Shown here: positions 1 through 6,752 of the stretch, piece by piece
Position numbering within the stretch: the stretch's first letter is position 1
Layout: the number at the start of each line of letters is the position of its first letter
Source of the DNA: Candidatus Peregrinibacteria bacterium CG_4_10_14_0_2_um_filter_43_11
Lineage (GTDB): Bacteria; Patescibacteriota; Gracilibacteria; UM-FILTER-43-11
Direction of reading: 5' to 3'
NCBI GenBank assembly: GCA_002792495.1
Contig: PFOK01000014.1
Coordinates: forward strand, 1 to 14,551
DNA length: 14,551 nt
Translations under genes and position numbers: made by a program
The notes under the pieces: generated by a model
The model's input: only the letters and a program-made list of their open reading frames with translations
Told to the model about the DNA's origin: nothing
Databases searched by the model: none

Positions 1-6
1 GGCAGG

Positions 7-56
7 CTCCACGGCCGAAAAAGTGGCTATCCCGCCACGGCGGGACGTGTCTGCCA
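7..56 (-). pseudogene. tRNA-Leu-like remnant with replaced anticodon arm
   Basis: Two blocks match the intact tRNA-Leu next door. The 21 bases at 7-27 are identical to 99-119 (variable arm and the start of the T stem). The 11 bases at 46-56 match 139-149 except for one base (D-loop/D-stem). The blocks are 18 bases apart here and 19 in the real tRNA, so the spacing is that of a tRNA-Leu, but the interval holds a GC-rich palindrome instead of an anticodon stem-loop. Similarity stops right after the variable arm: no T-loop follows on the minus strand before the window edge. No acceptor half can be paired. I read it as a decayed or rearranged second tRNA-Leu gene. The window edge prevents seeing the rest. 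Confidence 0.55.
30..45. repeat. GC-rich 16-bp palindrome
   Basis: TCCCGCCACGGCGGGA is a 7-bp perfect inverted repeat around a 2-bp centre. It sits exactly where a tRNA-Leu would carry its anticodon arm. I saw no second exact copy in this window. It may be a small dispersed palindromic element, but that needs the rest of the genome. Confidence 0.6.
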
Positions 57-74
57 CAATCCGATTAGTAAAAA

Positions 75-165
75 TGGTGCCCAGGAGAGGACTTGAACCT
101 CCACGGCCGAAAAAGTGGCCACTAGCCCCTCAAGCTAGCGTGTCTACCAATTTCACCACCTGGGC
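75..165 (-). tRNA. tRNA-Leu (anticodon GAG)
   Basis: On the minus strand the acceptor arms GCCCAGG and CCTGGGC pair over 7 bp, and a CCA tail is encoded (75-77). The anticodon stem is CTAGC/GCTAG with loop TTGAGGG, so the anticodon is GAG (+ strand 129-131) and the tRNA reads CUC/CUU leucine codons. A long variable arm with a GGCC/GGCC stem is the class II feature expected of tRNA-Leu. The T-loop is TTCAAGT on a 5-bp stem with one G-U pair. A run of five T follows the CCA directly, possibly a processing or stop signal. A promoter lies just upstream (193-221). Confidence 0.96.
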
Positions 166-192
166 ATATGATTCGTGCAAAACACGAACTGT

Positions 193-221
193 ATTCTAAA
201 GATAAAATTGATAGTTTTCAA
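193..221 (-). promoter_or_regulatory. sigma70-type promoter of tRNA-Leu
   Basis: On the minus strand, TTGAAA (216-221) and TAGAAT (193-198) are separated by exactly 17 bp. Transcription would start near 186, about 20 nt before the mature tRNA. The leader carries a small perfect inverted repeat, TTCGTG/CACGAA (172-177 with 183-188). The -35 box overlaps a short AT-rich inverted repeat (220-240) at the 3' end of htrA. Confidence 0.7.
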
Positions 222-229
222 TCAAAAAA

Positions 230-1459
230 TTATTTTGATTCCTCAAGAGTCACTTGAACCTCCATTTCTTTACCGCTTCGCCATACTTTCATGTTCAGGG
301 TATCTCCCGGTTTATGTTGTCCTACCAGAATGTGCAACGGATTTTCGGTGGTGATCTTTTTACCATCAACTTCCAAAATCACATCTTTTATTTTTAAGCC
401 GGCCTTATCGGCAGGACTGCCGGGAACAACAGCAAATTCACCCCTGGTTTCGTCGCCAACAAGTAACGCGCCGCCGTCTACATCGATTTTAAGCTCTTTG
501 GCCCTATCCGTATCTAACATCATAAAACGAACGCCAAGAAAGGGGCGGACAATACGGCCATTTTCTTTGACGCTTTCAATCGCGTTAACAACGTCATCAA
601 TAGGAATGGCAAAACCGATGCCCTGCGCGTTGGCGGCAATAGCGGTGTTGATGCCAATGACCTCGCCATTCAGATTCACAAGCGGACCGCCACTGTTTCC
701 GGGGTTGATCGCGGCATCGGTTTGGATCAGATTGATCAGGCTTTCCGCCGAATTGATATCGCCTGCGGCAATGGAACGGCCTTTGGCGCTTACCACACCG
801 GTCGTGACAGTGTTTTCATATTCCGCCAAGGCATTTCCAATCGCTACGACGCGTTGACCTACCTTAAGATCAGCAGAATGCCCCAGGGAAACAACCGGCA
901 AAGAGACCTTTTTTTCACCCGGTTTTACTTTCAGAAGCGCGATGTCATTGAGCGGGTCGCGACTCAAAACATCCGCTTCAAACTCCGTTCCATCATTCAA
1001 AATGACAGTGTAATTCGCTTCCTGATCCTGCACTACATGACGGTTGGTCACCACCAATCCGTCGGCACTGACAATGAACCCGGACCCTCCGCCCACCTTG
1101 CGGCGTTCCGTCATCACGTCTCCCTTCTCATCCCGTTGAGGTTCCGGAGAACCAAAAGGGGAACCGGAGAAAGGATCATTCAGAAAGAAATCATTAAAAT
1201 TAAAAACACGTTGGCGGTACAAAGGCAGGTCTTTTGTAATCACAATGCTCACCACGCTGGGGCTGACTTTCGCGACGGTATCGATAATAGAGGATTCCTC
1301 GATGTACCGTTCTTTTTGAGCAGGTGGAATTGTAGTTCCATTGTTTTGCACAAGGGCAGGCTGCTTAAGGTGTTTGACTGCCCATATGCCCCCAAAAGCG
1401 CCAGAAAAAAAGCTGAGCACGATTATTAAACCAAACACCGCGAAGGAAGATCTTTTCAT
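230..1459 (-). CDS. htrA: HtrA/DegP-family serine endoprotease with one PDZ domain
   Basis: An envelope-anchored trypsin-like serine protease that would degrade or refold damaged proteins outside the membrane. The 409-residue protein opens with a short basic stretch and a hydrophobic segment (about 7-29), a signal anchor. The catalytic triad is visible: His141 in TNRHVV, Asp172 in NDIALL and Ser256 in NPGNSGGPL. A Phe/Pro-rich loop (about 86-108) precedes the protease core, as is common in HtrA proteins. One PDZ domain occupies about 305-405; E. coli DegP has two. An in-frame ATG 12 codons upstream (1495) overlaps a possible -10 box (CATAAT on the minus strand) and would put residues before the signal anchor, so I chose 1459. 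Neither start has a Shine-Dalgarno sequence. The DegQ/DegS/DegP subtype cannot be assigned. Confidence 0.93.
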   Translation of the reverse strand: MKRSSFAVFGLIIVLSFFSGAFGGIWAVKHLKQPALVQNNGTTIPPAQKERYIEESSIIDTVAKVSPSVVSIVITKDLPLYRQRVFNFNDFFLNDPFSGSPFGSPEPQRDEKGDVMTERRKVGGGSGFIVSADGLVVTNRHVVQDQEANYTVILNDGTEFEADVLSRDPLNDIALLKVKPGEKKVSLPVVSLGHSADLKVGQRVVAIGNALAEYENTVTTGVVSAKGRSIAAGDINSAESLINLIQTDAAINPGNSGGPLVNLNGEVIGINTAIAANAQGIGFAIPIDDVVNAIESVKENGRIVRPFLGVRFMMLDTDRAKELKIDVDGGALLVGDETRGEFAVVPGSPADKAGLKIKDVILEVDGKKITTENPLHILVGQHKPGDTLNMKVWRSGKEMEVQVTLEESK

Positions 1460-1533
1460 TATAGTGTAAAGAGTTAATGATAATGCGCCCCCCATTATGA
1501 CGAATGATTTTTTAAAAACAAGACTTTTCAGGC

Positions 1534-1554
1534 AAAAATCTCTTTAAAAAAGAG
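1534..1554 (-). terminator. possible intrinsic terminator after ligA
   Basis: On the minus strand, CTCTTT and AAAGAG form a perfect 6-bp hairpin with a 3-nt loop (1540-1554), followed by ATTTTT. It lies about 60 bp after the ligA stop and before htrA. The stem is AT-rich and therefore weak. A second, longer-loop CCCC/GGGG pairing lies nearer the stop, at about 1583-1602. Confidence 0.4.
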
Positions 1555-1610
1555 GGGATAGTGTTCTTATAAAACCTTTGAAGCCCCGAGCGATTAGTGG
1601 GGTATTTTTA

Positions 1611-3725
1611 TCAAAGCATTTCCAAAAAATCCTTTTCACTGATGATTTTAACCCCCAGTTTAACCGCCTGGTCGTGCTTGTTCCCGGGTTCGGAACCGGC
1701 CAATACGAAATCCGTTTGTTTGCTCACGGAAGCACTGGTTTTTCCGCCGTTTTGTTTGATGAGTGATTTGGCCTTATCGCGGCTCAGGGTCGGCAAAGTG
1801 CCGGTGAGTACAAAAGTAGCCCCCTTAAGTTGATCGCTTTTACCGGCCAAAGAAGGGATGAGTTGAATTCCGTTTTTCGTTAGCTTGGTAAGATAATGTG
1901 TCGTATTTAACTCGCGTATCCAGGCGTGGATAGAGGCGCCGACTTTTTCTCCGATACCTTCGATGCTGTTTAGTGCTTCGAGCTCAACGGAAGCAAGGGT
2001 GTTTATAAAATCGTCAATGGTGGCCACAGTCATCGTTTCGCTTTCGGTTTCTTCTTCAAAAAGAGCCATCTGTGATCGCTGTTGCTTTTTTGAAATTTCA
2101 ATTGTGTGAGTGGGAAGCTCCAAAAAATCGGCTAAAATTTCTGCGGTTTCGGCACCGACATAGCGAATCCCCATCGCGAAGATGAAGCGGTGCAACGGAA
2201 TGTTTTTTGACTTTTCTAACGCGTTCAATAAATTTCGAGCTTTCTTATCTTTAAAAAATTCAAGCTGCACTAAATCCGCATATTGTAAGGCGAAAAGATC
2301 AGCGGCATCTTCGATGAGATTATTCTGAATCAATTGTTCAATGACTTTTTCGCCCAACCCTTCAATGTCAAACGCCCCGCGGGAGACAAAATGTTCAATT
2401 TGCTGTTGATGAACCGCAAAGCATTTTGGATTATTGCAACGGCTGATTACTTCGCCTTCCTCACGAACGATTCCACCTCCGCAGACAGGGCATTGGGTGG
2501 GCATGTTGAACGGTTTTTCTTGGCCCGTTCGAAGTTCTTTTAAAACTTCCACGACTTCCGGAATAATGTCTCCGGCTTTTTGAATGATCACCGTATCCCC
2601 GATGCGCACGTCTTTTCTTTTGATTTCATCTTCATTATGAAGAGTCGCACGGCTAACGATGCTTCCCGCCACCTGAACGGGTTCCAAAATAGCGACGGGA
2701 GTAAGTGCCCCCGTGCGGCCAATCTGAACTTCAATATCAAGCACCTTGCTGGTGGATTGTTCGGCAGGGAATTTAAACGCGATGGCCCATCGCGGGGATT
2801 TTGCAGTGGATCCTAAAATATTCTGATGACGAACGGCATTCACTTTGATCACAAGCCCGTCAATTTCATAAGGAAGTGAATCGCGTTTTTTTGTCCATCG
2901 TTCATATTCTTCCGTGATCGTTTTAAGCACCGTATGTTGAACAAATTTTTTGTTCACTCTCAATCCCAGTTTCTGCAATAGCTCCAGCACTTCTTTTTGA
3001 CTTTCCGGATGAGGAATCCAACTGCTGGCCTCAAAATGAATGCCGTAAAAAAACATCTCGAGCTGTCGGCTTGCCGCGATTTTTGGATTCAATTGTCGGA
3101 CAGTGCCGGCCGCGGCATTGCGGGGATTGGCAAATTGCTGATCCCCCTGAGCATTGAGTTTTTTGAGGTTTTCTTTGCTCATAAAAACTTCGCCGCTCGC
3201 TTCAATGACAGGGTAATCATCAAGGCTTAATCCCTCGATTTGATTGAGTGCCAGTGGGACAGTCTGAATGGTTTTTACCGCGTGAGTCACATCTTCTCCA
3301 AAAACACCGTTTCCGCGGGTAACCGCCTTGTAAAGTTTCCCTTTTTTATAAATCAATGACAAATTGAGGCCATCGATTTTCAGTTCCGTGACGTAATCGA
3401 AGACTTCGCCGGGAGCCAACCGCACGATTCGCCCCTCCCATTCTTTCAGTTCTTTTATCGAAAAACAGTCGCTCAGGGATTGTTTTGGGTACAGGTGTTT
3501 GATTTTGGCGAATTTCCCCGAAAGCGCGCTACCCACCCGTTGAGTGGGGGAGTCCGGCGTGACAAATTCCGGGAACTGTTCCTCCAGGAGAATCAGTTCT
3601 TTTTTGATCTGGTCACGCGCGGCCTCGGACACATCGTTTTTATCCCGCACAAAATAGTCGTAATTCCATTTTTTAAGCCATTCCTTCAGTTTTTCGATCC
3701 GGATTTTTGCATCGTTTTTATCCAT
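1611..3725 (-). CDS. ligA: NAD-dependent DNA ligase LigA
   Basis: Seals nicks in DNA using NAD+, in replication and repair. All domains of the family are present in 704 residues: domain Ia (1-65), the adenylation domain with the nucleotidyl lysine Lys116 in ELKIDG, EIDGLVIK (287-294), an OB fold with IGRTGALTP (335-343), a Cys4 zinc finger (Cys412, 415, 430, 435), helix-hairpin-helix repeats (about 450-605) and a C-terminal BRCT domain (about 630-704). It is longer than the usual ~670 residues because of an acidic insertion at about 537-572 that contains QMALF. Three NMN-contacting positions of domain Ia differ from E. coli. A TTG codon lies four codons upstream, but the ATG at 3725 sits about 20 nt after the predicted transcription start. 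The stop is TGA, immediately followed in frame by TAA. No Shine-Dalgarno is visible. Confidence 0.98.
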   Translation of the reverse strand: MDKNDAKIRIEKLKEWLKKWNYDYFVRDKNDVSEAARDQIKKELILLEEQFPEFVTPDSPTQRVGSALSGKFAKIKHLYPKQSLSDCFSIKELKEWEGRIVRLAPGEVFDYVTELKIDGLNLSLIYKKGKLYKAVTRGNGVFGEDVTHAVKTIQTVPLALNQIEGLSLDDYPVIEASGEVFMSKENLKKLNAQGDQQFANPRNAAAGTVRQLNPKIAASRQLEMFFYGIHFEASSWIPHPESQKEVLELLQKLGLRVNKKFVQHTVLKTITEEYERWTKKRDSLPYEIDGLVIKVNAVRHQNILGSTAKSPRWAIAFKFPAEQSTSKVLDIEVQIGRTGALTPVAILEPVQVAGSIVSRATLHNEDEIKRKDVRIGDTVIIQKAGDIIPEVVEVLKELRTGQEKPFNMPTQCPVCGGGIVREEGEVISRCNNPKCFAVHQQQIEHFVSRGAFDIEGLGEKVIEQLIQNNLIEDAADLFALQYADLVQLEFFKDKKARNLLNALEKSKNIPLHRFIFAMGIRYVGAETAEILADFLELPTHTIEISKKQQRSQMALFEEETESETMTVATIDDFINTLASVELEALNSIEGIGEKVGASIHAWIRELNTTHYLTKLTKNGIQLIPSLAGKSDQLKGATFVLTGTLPTLSRDKAKSLIKQNGGKTSASVSKQTDFVLAGSEPGNKHDQAVKLGVKIISEKDFLEML

Positions 3726-3751
3726 GGGGGGTAACAAAAAATAACAGGTTC

Positions 3752-3780
3752 ATTCTATCAAAAAAAAGAGAAGACGTCAT
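3752..3780 (-). promoter_or_regulatory. sigma70-type promoter of ligA
   Basis: On the minus strand, ATGACG (3775-3780) and TAGAAT (3752-3757) are 17 bp apart, with a T-run in the spacer. Transcription would start near 3745, about 20 nt before the ligA ATG. The sequence around the -10 box, GATAGAATGAAC, is identical to that of the pyrH promoter. Confidence 0.6.
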
Positions 3781-3794
3781 GATAGTAAAAATGA

Positions 3795-3823
3795 TTGATA
3801 AATAAGCCTTTTTTTGGTATAAT
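3795..3823 (+). promoter_or_regulatory. sigma70-type promoter of the pilT cluster
   Basis: TTGATA (3795-3800) and a perfect TATAAT (3818-3823) are separated by exactly 17 bp. Transcription would start near 3830, giving a leader of about 78 nt to the pilT ATG. This is the longest leader among the promoters found here. It contains three G-tracts (3842-3858) and no Shine-Dalgarno. The promoter diverges from that of ligA, with the two start sites about 85 bp apart. Confidence 0.75.
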
Positions 3824-3908
3824 AATAAGATAAATGTAAAAGGGGTATGGGATAGGGGAAAGAAAATACAAGTTCTCACATATTACATCTCCAAATAAAA
3901 ATAAAAAG

Positions 3909-4976
3909 ATGGATCTAAGACAAGTCATGCAACAGGTTCTGGCCGACAACTCTCCCGATCTTCACCTTCAGGTGGGGCAACCTCCCATAATTCGGATGAA
4001 AAATGGATTTTTGAAGGTACTGCGGGAATATCCGGTGCTTACCGAGGAAGAATTATTGAGTCTGATTGCTGAAATAACAACTGAGGATCAAAAAAAACGT
4101 TTTGAAGAAAATCATGAGGTGGATTTTTCATATCACCTGAGTGAAGTGAGCCGTTTTCGTGTGAATGTGTACGAAGAACGTCATGGAGCGGCAATCGCGT
4201 TTCGGGTGATCACGGAGAATATTCCTTCGTTCGAATCACTGGGGTTAAGCCCGGCGATTAAACAGTTATCCCATTTGCCTCATGGGCTTGTTTTGGTCAC
4301 CGGAACGACCGGCATGGGGAAGTCGACAACACTGGCTTCCATCATCGACTACATCAACGCGAATCGCGAGGTGCATATCATCACCATCGAAGACCCGATC
4401 GAATTTGTTTATCAACAAAAGAAGGCTTTGGTCACTCAGCGTGAAGTCAATGTGCACACACACAGTTTCTCCAACGCCATTCGTTCCGCGTTGCGTCAGG
4501 ATCCGGATGTGGTGATGGTGGGCGAAATGCGCGATTTAGAAACGATCGCCGCCAGCATCACACTTGCCGAGACCGGTCATTTGGTTTTTTCGACCCTGCA
4601 CACTTCCGATGCCGCTCAGACAGTGGATCGCATGATTGATGTGTTCCCGCCCTATCAACAGCAACAAATCCGTGCTCAGCTTTCAGGAACGCTCAAGGGG
4701 GTTATTTCGCAGGTATTGCTACCTCGTGCGGACGGACAGGGGCGTGTGGCGGCGCGTGAAGTGATGCTGGTAAACGACGCGATCCGCAATTGCATCGCAA
4801 AAGGGGAAACTCATCAAATTTATTCCATGATTCAGTTGGGAGGTGCAGAAGGAATGACTTTGATGGATCGAAATCTGATCGAATTGATAGGACAGGGGAT
4901 CATCACTCAGGAGGAAGCGATTTCAAAAGCTAACGATATGGAATCCTTTCAGATGCAATTAAACACTTTAAAATAA
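3909..4976 (+). CDS. pilT: PilT-type type IV pilus retraction ATPase
   Basis: A hexameric cytoplasmic ATPase that would drive pilus retraction (twitching, DNA uptake or surface attachment). The length, 355 residues, is typical of PilT. Visible motifs are Walker A GTTGMGKST (132-140, Lys138), the Asp box with Glu161-Asp162 in ITIEDPIEF, the Walker B region DPDVVMVGE (198-206), the His box with His224 and His231 in TGHLVFSTLHT, and the PilT-specific AREVM (282-286). Walker A differs slightly from the common GPTGSGKST. The C-terminal stretch after AREVM and the lack of a long N-terminal domain fit PilT/PilU better than PilB. No pilin, PilB, PilC or PilM-Q gene is in the window. It is the first gene of a five-gene plus-strand cluster, and the next gene starts one base after its stop. 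Confidence 0.95.
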   Translation: MDLRQVMQQVLADNSPDLHLQVGQPPIIRMKNGFLKVLREYPVLTEEELLSLIAEITTEDQKKRFEENHEVDFSYHLSEVSRFRVNVYEERHGAAIAFRVITENIPSFESLGLSPAIKQLSHLPHGLVLVTGTTGMGKSTTLASIIDYINANREVHIITIEDPIEFVYQQKKALVTQREVNVHTHSFSNAIRSALRQDPDVVMVGEMRDLETIAASITLAETGHLVFSTLHTSDAAQTVDRMIDVFPPYQQQQIRAQLSGTLKGVISQVLLPRADGQGRVAAREVMLVNDAIRNCIAKGETHQIYSMIQLGGAEGMTLMDRNLIELIGQGIITQEEAISKANDMESFQMQLNTLK

Positions 4977-4977
4977 T

Positions 4978-5826
4978 ATGGCCGGTTTTGAAATAACAGC
5001 ACAGGATATTTTAAAAATCGACGCGGTTCGCCATCTCGCCGAAGAAAAAACCCTAAAGCAGGGGGATTATGTTTTTAAAGAAGGTCAGGAAGACGACCAT
5101 TTTTACGTCATCTTGGAAGGGGAAATCGAAATCAGTGTCAAGACCAGCGAAGGAAATGAAAAAGTCATTGCTTACGTAAAACCCGGTGAATTGCTGGGGG
5201 AAGGAACCCTTTCGGGAAAAACCCTAAAGCCCGCTTCCGCACGTGCCTTTTCTGAAGTGCGTTTACTCGCTTTATCGTACGACAATTTCACAAAAATGAT
5301 TGCCGAAGATGCCCCGGGAAGTGTGGAATTTTTGCTCAAAGTGTTGGGGATGGTAAATAACCGTCTGCATCAGACGAACCTCAAAATGCTGGCGATTTTT
5401 GAAATCAGCAGAATGATGACAGTTTACCGGGATGATCTTGTCGGGCTATGCAAGACTTTGATTCGGCAGTTGATTGCGCTGACACAAAGTAGCGAGGGTA
5501 TTGTTTTGATTAAAAACTCTTTTAGTCAAACTTACCGGACTATTTATTCCACAACTCCGCTTTTAAGCGAAAATTTGATCAACGATCTGGATATCGAAAA
5601 ACCGCAATATTTTACGGGAAAAAACGGACATTTGCTCGTGATGAATCTGAAGCAATCCGGAGTGATTATTTTATCACGTCCTATAAGTGACGAACCTTTT
5701 GAAGACGGTCAGTTGAGATTGGTTCAGATGATCGCGGAACAGGCCGCCGGCATTATCGATGATGCTTCACGACGTGCCATCGAAAAAGCGCGTACCGTTC
5801 TGCATCAGCAAAAAGTGGTTCTTTAA
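4978..5826 (+). CDS. CRP-fold (cNMP-binding-like) protein with C-terminal GAF-like domain
   Basis: Residues about 15-110 form a cyclic-nucleotide-binding beta-roll: the pattern GDYVFKEG...FYVILEGEIEI (29-53) and the cassette GELLGEG (70-76) are characteristic. The canonical cassette ends in Pro-Arg-x-Ala, with the arginine holding the cyclic phosphate. Here it reads PASARA (85-90), so that arginine is not in place. Nucleotide binding is therefore doubtful. After a helical stretch (about 112-150), residues about 150-265 look like a GAF-type sensor fold, with alternating strands and a final long helix (RLVQMIAEQAAGIIDDA). There is no helix-turn-helix, so it is probably not a transcription factor. 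It follows pilT by one base and is almost certainly co-translated with it, so a role in controlling PilT or pilus output is a reasonable inference. The GAF assignment is by pattern only. Confidence 0.75.
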   Translation: MAGFEITAQDILKIDAVRHLAEEKTLKQGDYVFKEGQEDDHFYVILEGEIEISVKTSEGNEKVIAYVKPGELLGEGTLSGKTLKPASARAFSEVRLLALSYDNFTKMIAEDAPGSVEFLLKVLGMVNNRLHQTNLKMLAIFEISRMMTVYRDDLVGLCKTLIRQLIALTQSSEGIVLIKNSFSQTYRTIYSTTPLLSENLINDLDIEKPQYFTGKNGHLLVMNLKQSGVIILSRPISDEPFEDGQLRLVQMIAEQAAGIIDDASRRAIEKARTVLHQQKVVL

Positions 5827-5873
5827 TTCAGGATTTATAAAATAAAAAAGTTTTCTTCAAATCCTACAAAAAA

Positions 5874-6461
5874 ATGGAAAATATTTCAGTCCCATCACAG
5901 GATATCGAAAAAAACAAAGAACTTGCCGCCCTGAGTTATCTATGGATCTTCAGTCTGATCATCCTTGTGGCGCGTCGTGATAGCACTTTCATACAGTTTC
6001 ATGCCCGTCAGGGGGTGGTGCTTTTTTTACTCTCGGTGTTGTTGTGGCCGTTTGATTTTTTACGCTACGGAGAGATTGTGATATTGGCTCTCATGATTTT
6101 GGGGTTCATCCAGGCGGCGATGGGAAACACCAACCGCGTACCGGTGATCGGCGACATTGCGGAAGGCAAATTCGGATTGAGTGATGTTCGTGAAGCATTG
6201 CATTTCATCAAACACACCGCGATCCGCATGGTCAAACCCGAACACGTGACCCCGTCTTTTAAAAAGGAAGCCGACAATCAGTATCGCCAGGAAACCACAC
6301 ATCAAAATACTTCGGAAATTTCACCGGAAAACGAACTCATGGAACGCGAGGAGAAAAAATTATCCGTATTGTTTCACCGTGTGGAAGATCAGGACAATAA
6401 AATCCACGAACTCGAAGACGAGGTTCATCTTTTAAACACTAAAATAAACACTCATGAATAA
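5874..6461 (+). CDS. Tic20/DUF4870-like membrane protein with coiled-coil tail
   Basis: A 195-residue membrane protein. The N-terminal part resembles the Tic20-like/DUF4870 family of small multi-helix membrane proteins: a polar start, AALSYLWIFSLIILVARR (18-35), then FIQFHARQGVVLFLLSVLLW (39-58) and a further hydrophobic span at about 66-83. The QFHARQG motif between helices is typical of that family. An amphipathic stretch follows, then a polar linker and an acidic, heptad-like C-terminal region (about 155-194) probably forming a cytoplasmic coiled coil. Family function is unknown in bacteria. The gene overlaps the next by 8 bp, so the two are likely co-translated. A 7-bp inverted repeat (AGGATTT at 5830-5836, AAATCCT at 5859-5865) lies in the short gap upstream. 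No Shine-Dalgarno is present. Confidence 0.7.
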   Translation: MENISVPSQDIEKNKELAALSYLWIFSLIILVARRDSTFIQFHARQGVVLFLLSVLLWPFDFLRYGEIVILALMILGFIQAAMGNTNRVPVIGDIAEGKFGLSDVREALHFIKHTAIRMVKPEHVTPSFKKEADNQYRQETTHQNTSEISPENELMEREEKKLSVLFHRVEDQDNKIHELEDEVHLLNTKINTHE

Positions 6462-6747
6462 GGCACAGATGGAAAAAACGGTCAAAGAGGTAGAAATCCT
6501 TTTTAAAGAGGTGATGCGTTTTTATTGGGATTATTTAAATCAGCTGGAAACGCTCATAAAATCCATTCCGGAGGATCAAACGGACTTCCTGAAAAAAATC
6601 AATGACCATATCGCCGAAGTGGAAGAATCCCTGGAACACGACATGGCATTGTTTGACCAGGCGAATCAAGAGGGAATACAAGACGTTCACGGCATTCATG
6701 ACCGACTCAAAATCGATCAAATTCGTCATCAACTAAAACAACAATAA
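6454..6747 (+). CDS. small coiled-coil protein, unknown function
   Basis: A 97-residue, strongly charged, almost entirely helical protein with no signal peptide, membrane span or cysteine. Heptad spacing of hydrophobic residues (for example Val8, Val11, Ile15, Leu16, Val20) suggests a coiled coil or helical bundle, with a loop at about 37-44 (SIPEDQTD). I recognise no family. The start overlaps the end of the membrane-protein gene by 8 bp; an alternative ATG lies five codons downstream (6469). The overlap and shared coiled-coil character suggest that it may bind the C-terminal tail of its upstream neighbour. Its length and position in a tight cluster make it a credible gene. Confidence 0.65.
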   Translation: MNKAQMEKTVKEVEILFKEVMRFYWDYLNQLETLIKSIPEDQTDFLKKINDHIAEVEESLEHDMALFDQANQEGIQDVHGIHDRLKIDQIRHQLKQQ

Positions 6748-6752
6748 CCATA

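Noticed and set aside
722..1429. 235-codon plus-strand open frame opposite htrA
   Set aside because: It lies entirely antisense to a well-supported HtrA gene, its translation resembles no protein family, and no promoter or start signal was seen.
3842..3858. G-quadruplex in the pilT leader
   Set aside because: Only three G-tracts are present; a fourth tract needed for an intramolecular quadruplex is missing.
3758..3949. 63-codon minus-strand frame across the ligA-pilT gap
   Set aside because: It covers both divergent promoters and the start of pilT, and its translation looks like random AT-rich sequence.
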